From Trueperaceae bacterium (lineage in GTDB: Bacteria > Deinococcota > Deinococci > Deinococcales > Trueperaceae): 38,551 nt of DNA. The position numbers and the translations under genes are program-made. This document shows, one piece after another, positions 34,601 to 38,551 of this stretch; within the stretch, counting starts at the first letter, position 1, and each line of letters begins with the position of its first letter. The notes beneath the pieces were generated by a model. The model made no database searches. It saw only the letters and a list, made by a program, of their open reading frames with translations, and was not told the DNA's origin. The DNA lies in NCBI GenBank assembly GCA_020431825.1, contig JAGQHN010000042.1, forward strand, positions 1 to 38,551. The letters run 5' to 3'.

Positions 34601-34918
34601 TTTTAACAGAGCTAGTGAGGGAGAGACAAGGCTAGAAAGATGTCTGACATCTACCTCGAGTTCGGGTCGGAGTTCAATCAGATCATCTCCCGTGATGAGT
34701 TCGGCCTGTAACCTTAAGCGCCTGAGCAGTTGACGCATATTATTTCTGGCGGCGTGTTCACCAGACTGGGGCCACAGCATTCCGGCAAGTTTGTACTTTT
34801 GCGTTGCGCCTTCCAGGGCAAGATAAGCCAGCACCGCAGCCGTTTTGCGCTCGAGGCTGAGCGCTGCATCAGCTAACAAAAGTTTTGGTGTGCCCAGGAG
34901 TTTGAGCGTTGTTGTCAC
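31652..34918 (-). CDS. Large BTAD-AAA-TPR transcriptional activator (SARP/LAL-like)
   Basis: 1088 residues. The N-terminal winged helix (about 1-95, LKLLGTPKLLL.., ..RKTAAVLAYLALEG..) and the bacterial transcriptional activation domain (about 120-225) match SARP/AfsR proteins. An ATPase domain follows, with Walker A GEAGSGKS (272-279) and Walker B ALLIDD (370-375). About 500 helical, TPR-like residues complete the protein. It starts with GTG at 34918, with AAGGA about 8 nt upstream. One GTCACAG overlaps this start codon. Family members bind 11-bp direct repeats in the -35 region. Three promoters nearby carry just that, so it may be their activator, which is inference. The signal sensed by the C-terminal part is unknown. 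Confidence 0.9.
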   Translation of the reverse strand: MTTTLKLLGTPKLLLADAALSLERKTAAVLAYLALEGATQKYKLAGMLWPQSGEHAARNNMRQLLRRLRLQAELITGDDLIELRPELEVDVRHLSSLVSPSLALLKEGGDLLEGLDYDDAPDLAAWLEICREDLLRQRVYLAKAEAQRLEQGGNFRQALDYAQVWLKLEPLTEEAYVQLARLQYFLGDKQGALICLRRCLNLLTDELGAEPQDATLALLHMIERGESPSKKVTTAPTIPASILRPPMLVGREAHWAEMERAWTEGKLIFLSGEAGSGKSRLAADFLASKGAFITEQARPGDIHVPYASHTRFLRGYLQRYPSYSLPGWVQQALSPWLPELETSTTPQANQLRFADASLELMRQIGQHGEALLIDDVQFMDEASLQLSSYTFSQLQPFGLEHSLKGLVGCFRRDELSAYFEEQVATLLASGMAVRIELEPLSGDSLQDLLGSLNLAVSSSLVESLGRYTGGNPLFVLETLKYLIESSQLEQGFPSRLSPQGKVATLIGRRLQRLSPTALNLARVAAIDQPEFNLELASVVLERSGFDLAEAHAELENSQIMRAQTFSHDLVFEAVLAAMPLAVKQLLHGRIAQYLEAVSHSSPAKIAQHYLDAGRDLSAANFLVKAAEQALNGSLLAEARKFAEKAVTIYHEAKDPQEYAAVTQLFEILGIHGSFDELKSCSEKLVMLAKTARDKVKALARWSEYLDMTRRFAEALEVVTEALLLVDDDLDEAQLRQTEFYCHLRLGHYDLAGKALQRYKELANGLDVLELTGSVLEDEGAYFATLDQHPKALDLFGRVISLIDQHEQYDFARSRLHSRMAHSRLYLGHFDEALADIAQTKKTLETYEIIRRGYVWPLSVEAQVYLARGELAQAWEKIKLAETYDREEHPKVTYLPLARILSAVGQKEAAVAELEAFFAQGDSEINFQLLASIELATLCDKEEILDKLQQQVSQLNKPEVSIRYLLAKAGFIDGDKRLELVNQALTRATTLNLNLLAARAYHLRADYFIDSNQPGMAHKDIETALSFPGSLSSPAALYFSAHQIFKAMGDSRESSYLQQAQDWIFDTADSLDKELRRPFLNQPLHKKIL

Positions 34919-35028
34919 AGCTGCATCCTTAAGACTAAACTACAGGGTTTAGAGGGGTAACAGATTCTTCAAAGCTATTTCTGATTTAAAACACAAACGA
35001 ATCTGGACCGCCGAGTGCTGGTACGTTT

Positions 35029-35481
35029 TTATGCTTTGGCCCTTGCCAAGGCGATATACAAGTGATGCGCCTCATGCAGCAAAAAAAGCTCGAGCCATGA
35101 CGCAACCGTAAGGGTGCCATACAGTCTATGCTTACCACAGCGATAAAAATACAGTTCATTTTGAACCTTTAAGTAATCTATAAGCTCAGTTCTAGCCTTG
35201 TTCAGATCAAAGAGAACATCTGACGGTTCCTTGGCAACCCAAGCTAAAAAGTCAGGGTCCTCATCTGCTTTAAAGCGATCAAACTGGGGTTCATCTTCTT
35301 CGCCCATGCGCTTAAGACGAGCTAAAAAAACGCTGTGATACTGCCCTATATGCGCCAGGTTTTCATGGGCTGACCATTTATCTGGGAGGGGTCTTTGCAT
35401 AAAAGCCTCTTCGGAAAGACCCGTAAAAAGCTCGAGGGCATCTAACTGTGTTTCTAGCCGACTTAAGAGGGTAGGGTTCAT
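35029..35481 (-). CDS. DinB/YfiT-fold putative metal-dependent protein
   Basis: 150 residues forming a predicted four-helix bundle. The histidines of the DinB metal site are visible: His44 in SAHENLAHIGQYH, and His136 and His140 in LLHEAHHLY near the C-terminus. Length and layout match DinB_2 proteins, several of which act in low-molecular-weight thiol chemistry (bacillithiol transferases), while others have no known reaction. The ATG at 35481 is the first in frame. It stands alone, 110 bp upstream of the BTAD regulator on the same strand. Confidence 0.8.
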   Translation of the reverse strand: MNPTLLSRLETQLDALELFTGLSEEAFMQRPLPDKWSAHENLAHIGQYHSVFLARLKRMGEEDEPQFDRFKADEDPDFLAWVAKEPSDVLFDLNKARTELIDYLKVQNELYFYRCGKHRLYGTLTVASWLELFLLHEAHHLYIALARAKA

Positions 35482-35657
35482 GTCATTACTTTATAGCCAG
35501 GCTAAAGCTTAGGGGCATTACCTGCGACATCTTGCGGGTGCTATCATCCTGATAGCTAGTCCGATTAGCGTAGCATTTACGTGCCCATCCAAATTTGTTG
35601 TTTTCTAACCTCTTCATCGTTTCACCTGTTTACGCTACAGCCTTACCCCTGCTCACT

Positions 35658-35689
35658 AAAAATAGCCCCTACCTTGGCAGGAGCTATTT
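35658..35689 (-). terminator. Intrinsic terminator after the EF-hand gene
   Basis: On the minus strand AAATAGC..GCTATTT enclose a 14-16-nt partly paired interior, followed by TTTTT (plus-strand AAAAA at 35658-35662). It lies about 50 bp after the stop of the EF-hand gene and faces it. Confidence 0.75.
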
Positions 35690-35739
35690 GCGAATACGGG
35701 TTATTTAAGCTTAAGGGTATTCAAAATGAATACTCGAGC

Positions 35740-36279
35740 TTACATAGAGGTGTCTTGTGAGTGGAGTAAGTTGACGGCTTCATTAAACTCGTCTTCGCTG
35801 ATCATGTCATCAGCATTGGTATCTACCAGCCCAAAAACACCTTCCTGGTACTCGGTTTCACTAATTTCACCGTTAGCATCGGTATCAAAGTTTGTAAAAG
35901 CGGTGTTGTCATAGCTAGCAAATTCTTCTTCTGAGATTTCACTATTGGCATCAGCATCTAAGTCGGCTGCCATCGTGCTATCGTCGCCCCATTGGGCTAA
36001 GCTGTTATTCCATTCATCCTGGCTTACGACACCATCACCATTGGTATCAAGTGATGTCCAAAAACCCTGATTAAATTCATCTGAGTTTAGACTGCCGCTG
36101 CTATCAAGATCCCAGCTCGAGTATTCTCCCATACCGTTTGAAAACTCGGTCATGTCAACTTCCATGTCGGCGTTGGTATCAAAATCGCCAAAGTTAGGGT
36201 TTTCATTCATGTTTTCCTGAGCGAAACCTAAACCTAAGACCAATCCTACGGCCATTGTCAAAATTGTTTTCTTCTTCAT
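35740..36279 (-). CDS. Secreted protein with six EF-hand calcium loops
   Basis: 179 residues, Sec signal peptide (MKKKTILTMAVGLVLGLGFA, then QENMN). Six 12-residue EF loops can be read: 34-45, 57-68, 78-89, 108-119, 132-143 and 153-164, with Asp at position 1 and Glu at position 12 in all. Several are canonical (DTNGDGVVSQDE). The protein is strongly acidic. It is probably a periplasmic or secreted calcium buffer or calcium-dependent binder, with partner unknown. AAAGGAA precedes the ATG at 36279. A 7-bp inverted repeat upstream and a terminator downstream suggest a single-gene unit. Confidence 0.88.
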   Translation of the reverse strand: MKKKTILTMAVGLVLGLGFAQENMNENPNFGDFDTNADMEVDMTEFSNGMGEYSSWDLDSSGSLNSDEFNQGFWTSLDTNGDGVVSQDEWNNSLAQWGDDSTMAADLDADANSEISEEEFASYDNTAFTNFDTDANGEISETEYQEGVFGLVDTNADDMISEDEFNEAVNLLHSQDTSM

Positions 36280-36318
36280 ACGTTGTTCCTTTCCTTCCGT
36301 TCTACTGTTTTAATTTTT

Positions 36319-36344
36319 ATCGTATTACTTGGCCCGTATACGAT
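36319..36344 (-). promoter_or_regulatory. Inverted repeat upstream of the EF-hand gene
   Basis: ATCGTAT (36319-36325), 12 bp, ATACGAT (36338-36344), 40-65 bp before the EF-hand start codon, the usual place for an operator or promoter element. The cognate regulator is unknown. Confidence 0.35.
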
Positions 36345-36464
36345 GTTTCCAAGCTAACACCAGGTAATCCGGCCCCATAGAGCTAAACATACGTGCTCAA
36401 GAGGACGCTTATACTTTGCGCTTATCATCTAAACGAAATCCAGGATTCATCATGAGAAACGTAA

Positions 36465-36502
36465 TTTTTAGCACGATAAGGATTGTTTTTGAGTGCTAAA
36501 AA
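36465..36502. promoter_or_regulatory. CIRCE-like inverted repeat
   Basis: TTTTTAGCAC (36465-36474) and GTGCTAAAAA (36493-36502) form a perfect 10-bp inverted repeat. The right half contains GAGTGCTAA, the exact half-site of the HrcA heat-shock operator CIRCE. The left half matches 7 of 9, and the spacer between the 9-mers is 14 bp instead of 9. No chaperone gene follows, so this may be a decayed site or simply a hairpin. Confidence 0.3.
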
Positions 36503-36673
36503 TGCCTTTACAACCTTTGGTTTTCAGGCACGCCGATTAAGTTAAAAGGAATCGGTATTTCATAGCAATAATGACAGTATCGCGCGGATTTAAGAACTTA
36601 AAATCTGCACAATATGAGAGGAAAAGTTTATGAGCAGAACAGGTGTTTCAAGTCGGGTTAAAAGAAAAAAGAC

Positions 36674-37324
36674 TTAGTGTTGGTAGATACCGTCAAAAGT
36701 GACGTTGGCACCACCGCATTGCTTATTGTCTTTAGCAATCAGGTAACTGTCTAGCAGCCAGAGCTCGAGTTCACAGTCATAATCCAGATCAAACAGTTTC
36801 AGCTTATTTCCAGTAGGAAAGCTCTTACCAAAGACACCACCCGTATGAATAGTGTCATCTAAGCCTATCCAGAACGCTTGACCTTCAATGATTAGCCCTT
36901 CGCCAAAAAAGCTTTCATTTATTACCAGGGTATTTTCGGCATCCTTCCAGACTCCCTGCCATTCATCAAAGGTGGGTTCTGCTGCAAAGGCCACAAGTTC
37001 CAGGTCATCCTGTCTTAACCAGCCCACGGTTTCTTCGCCGTTTTCCGGTTCGTACCAGGCGCAAACAAAGTCGGCAAAAAAGTGCTCAGCCAGGATAACC
37101 GTATCGCCAGGGATAAGGTAGCTGCTAAGCTGACAGTCATTGGCTGGGCAGGTTTCGTTATCGCTAAAAAAGTAGGCTCGAGTCACCAAAGGAGTGACCT
37201 GGGCCAGCGTAAACGCTGCACCTGTTTGAGTAAAAAGCCCATTGCGGCACCAGTGGTCCGGATTATCCTGAGCACTTACCCCGGCTAGAAAAGCAAGGAA
37301 CAAGAGGCTGAGCAGGCGTTTCAT
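36674..37324 (-). CDS. Secreted protein of unknown function
   Basis: 216 residues with a Sec signal peptide (KRLLSLLFLAFLAGVSA, then QDNPDHW). The first half (about 30-115) contains ..YLIPGDTVILAEHFADFV-like strands and GWLRQDDLE, reminiscent of a bacterial SH3-type domain. The second half (about 118-216) is beta-rich and resembles small lipocalin-like folds, but I do not recognise a family. Cysteines (CRNG, CPANDC, DYDCELE, KQCGG) suggest disulfides in the periplasm. It begins 3 bp after the dehydrogenase stop, without a ribosome site of its own, so it is probably coupled to it. Confidence 0.7.
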   Translation of the reverse strand: MKRLLSLLFLAFLAGVSAQDNPDHWCRNGLFTQTGAAFTLAQVTPLVTRAYFFSDNETCPANDCQLSSYLIPGDTVILAEHFFADFVCAWYEPENGEETVGWLRQDDLELVAFAAEPTFDEWQGVWKDAENTLVINESFFGEGLIIEGQAFWIGLDDTIHTGGVFGKSFPTGNKLKLFDLDYDCELELWLLDSYLIAKDNKQCGGANVTFDGIYQH

Positions 37325-37327
37325 GGT

Positions 37328-38095
37328 TTAGTATAGTTGGGCAGAAAAGCCACCATCAACAGGTATAGCTGTTGCTGTTATAAAGTCCGAAGCGCTGCTG
37401 GCTAAAAAGATGGCTATGCCCTTCATATCTTCAGCTTGACCCCAGCGCTTTGCCATGGTTTTGTTTGTTACCTTTTCATCTACGCCCTGTATCTGGGTTC
37501 TGGCGGATTCAGTCAGCGGTGTCTCAATAAAACCCGGTAAGAAACAATTGACCTGAATGTTGTCTTTCGCCCAGGCTGCCGCCAGAGACTTGGTAAGTTG
37601 CACCATGCCACCTTTAGACGCTGAGTAGGGTGCACCCCAGCTCGAGCCAAAGAGTGAGAGCATAGAACCGTTATTTAAAATTTTGCCGCCGCCTGCCGCC
37701 TTCATATGCGTGTAGCATGCCTGAGAGCAAAGAAATGCGCTGTCCAGATTAATGCTTACAACCTTGCGCCACTCTTCAAAGGTCAGGTCTTCGGGAGGTT
37801 TTCTTATATTGATGCCCGCATTATTCACCAGAATGTTGATGCTGCCAAACTGCTCTATAACGCTTTGAACCATCGTTTTAACCGAGTCTGGCTCGGCAAC
37901 ATCACAGCTAAGTGCCAGGACTTCTGTGCCGTAGCGTTTGACTTGCTCGAGTGCTTTCGCAGACTTTTCCTGATTGCGTGCGGCAATCACGATATTTGCG
38001 CCAGCTTCGGCCAAACCTTCTGCCATACCCAGACCAATGCCGCCGTTGCCGCCTGTGACGATGGCTACTTTTCCTGTTAAATCGAAGCGTTTCAT
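37328..38095 (-). CDS. Short-chain dehydrogenase (gluconate 5-dehydrogenase/KduD-like)
   Basis: 255 residues. The nucleotide-binding motif TGGNGGIG (14-21), NNAGI (about 90-94) and the catalytic Ser..Tyr-x-x-x-Lys (..YSASKGG) are complete, as is the C-terminal VDGG. The stretch NNAGINIRKP is characteristic of gluconate 5-dehydrogenase and 2-deoxy- or 2-keto-3-deoxygluconate dehydrogenases, so a sugar-acid substrate is likely. That would fit breakdown of uronic-acid-containing plant polysaccharides, but the gene is 17 kb from the glycan island and the link is speculative. NADH or NADPH dependence cannot be stated. The secreted-protein gene follows after 3 bp. Confidence 0.85.
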   Translation of the reverse strand: MKRFDLTGKVAIVTGGNGGIGLGMAEGLAEAGANIVIAARNQEKSAKALEQVKRYGTEVLALSCDVAEPDSVKTMVQSVIEQFGSINILVNNAGINIRKPPEDLTFEEWRKVVSINLDSAFLCSQACYTHMKAAGGGKILNNGSMLSLFGSSWGAPYSASKGGMVQLTKSLAAAWAKDNIQVNCFLPGFIETPLTESARTQIQGVDEKVTNKTMAKRWGQAEDMKGIAIFLASSASDFITATAIPVDGGFSAQLY

Positions 38096-38126
38096 AGGCT
38101 AGTTTAACGTAATTGAAAAGGTTAGA

Positions 38127-38551
38127 TTAACGGTCTGGTGAATCCTTAATCTCAAAAGAAATTTCATTTTTTCGCAAGAATGCTGGGATAAAAGGGGGGC
38201 TGTATTGAGCCAGAGAAGCCTGACTATTGGCCTTAAGCTTTTTCTTATCCATCCAGGCTTTAAGTGAATCGGTCATCTTTGCTACTTTTTCTTCACTTAC
38301 CTTGCCAGAAAAAAGGATAACAGCAACCTCCCTGGGAGGAATAAGCCTGAATGATACTGCGTCATTGTTGGGTTTGGGCAAGGTCTCGAGCGTGTATTCT
38401 TGGGGCATAACAAAAGATACTTCGTAGTGCATATCAGTCGTCTGATTAAGTTTGACGGGTGCTGTCATAGCAATCTTTTCTGATTGAGAGACTGGTGTTT
38501 GCGTGACAGGGGCTGTCATAGCAAGTTTGTCGCGTTTTGTATTGTTGCCAA
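38127..38551 (-). CDS. SOUL family heme-binding-like protein (5' end outside window)
   Basis: The frame runs off the right edge. From the edge it reads GNNTKRDKLAMTAPVTQ, the SOUL/HBP signature (GxN....IaMTaPV), which starts well upstream of the first internal ATG at 38519, so that ATG is not the start. A second, internal EKIAMTAPV follows, then ..YEVSFVMPQEYT.. and ..REVAVILFSG.., typical of the family. Members bind haem or tetrapyrroles in some organisms. In bacteria the function is unproven. It ends 31 bp before the dehydrogenase gene on the same strand. Confidence 0.85.
   Translation of the reverse strand, partial: GNNTKRDKLAMTAPVTQTPVSQSEKIAMTAPVKLNQTTDMHYEVSFVMPQEYTLETLPKPNNDAVSFRLIPPREVAVILFSGKVSEEKVAKMTDSLKAWMDKKKLKANSQASLAQYSPPFIPAFLRKNEISFEIKDSPDR

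Larger units (their letters stand above)
36280..36673. other. 394-bp gene-free stretch with two inverted repeats
   Basis: No convincing gene lies between the EF-hand gene and the next minus-strand gene. It holds two inverted repeats, at 36319-36344 and 36465-36502 (listed separately). It also holds a 15-codon frame, MSRTGVSSRVKRKKT (36630-36677), preceded by GAGAGG. That frame is too short to call and overlaps the 3' end of the neighbouring gene. Confidence 0.6.

Noticed and set aside
1-38551. tRNA, rRNA, CRISPR array, prophage or defence genes
   Set aside because: No cloverleaf, rRNA segment, spaced short repeats or phage and nuclease genes were seen on either strand.

Overview
The window is a stretch of bacterial chromosome, about half G+C by eye, from what looks like a free-living diderm heterotroph. 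The best guess is Deinococcota (Deinococcus-Thermus, a Truepera-like lineage). That guess rests on sugar-binding proteins with Sec or Tat signal peptides and no lipobox, lipoproteins with Pro/Glu-rich linkers followed by repeated SGTVxAP-type domains, a secreted six-EF-hand protein, and a large BTAD/AAA activator. It is an inference, with no rRNA or marker gene to confirm it. The hexamer CTCGAG occurs about 89 times by my eye count, where about 9 are expected by chance. It lies in genes, in all reading frames, and between genes. It is absent from the one insertion sequence.

Region 1 (about 0.8-20.7 kb) is a glycan-utilisation island built from two parallel modules. Module A (minus strand, 5896 to 802) is a Sec-exported sugar-binding protein, two permeases and a GH106-like glycosidase, with a LacI-type operator overlapping its predicted -35 box and the LacI gene directly upstream. 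Module B (minus strand, 17706 to 12479) is a Tat-exported binding protein, two permeases and a GH127 beta-L-arabinofuranosidase-type enzyme. It is divergent from an AraC regulator that is followed by a second GH127. Between them, another AraC gene is divergent from a phytanoyl-CoA-dioxygenase-like gene abutting a GH2 glycosidase with no gap. Neither transporter has an ATPase gene here, so a shared ATPase elsewhere is likely. The GH106/GH2/GH127 mix points to arabinose- and rhamnose-containing plant or algal polysaccharide. A 781-bp IS1-family element with an 8-bp target duplication sits between the GH2 and GH127 genes.

Region 2 (20.9-31.6 kb) holds a double-GNAT acetyltransferase, two lipoproteins, a TetR-controlled ABC exporter (ATPase plus two membrane proteins), a secreted protein with six CxxxC repeats, a small NTF2-like protein, an FAD-linked oxidase and a GNAT protein. 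Three transcription units here carry the same promoter architecture: GTCACA direct repeats exactly 11 bp apart, then 8 bp, then a -10-like hexamer. The neighbouring 1088-residue BTAD/AAA regulator (31652-34918) belongs to a family known to bind such repeats, so a local SARP-like regulon is a plausible, untested reading.

Region 3 (31.7-38.5 kb, minus strand) contains that regulator, a DinB-fold protein, the EF-hand protein, a 394-bp gene-free stretch with inverted repeats, a secreted protein of unknown function, a sugar-type short-chain dehydrogenase and a SOUL-family protein cut by the window edge. The left edge cuts an NAD-dependent epimerase gene.
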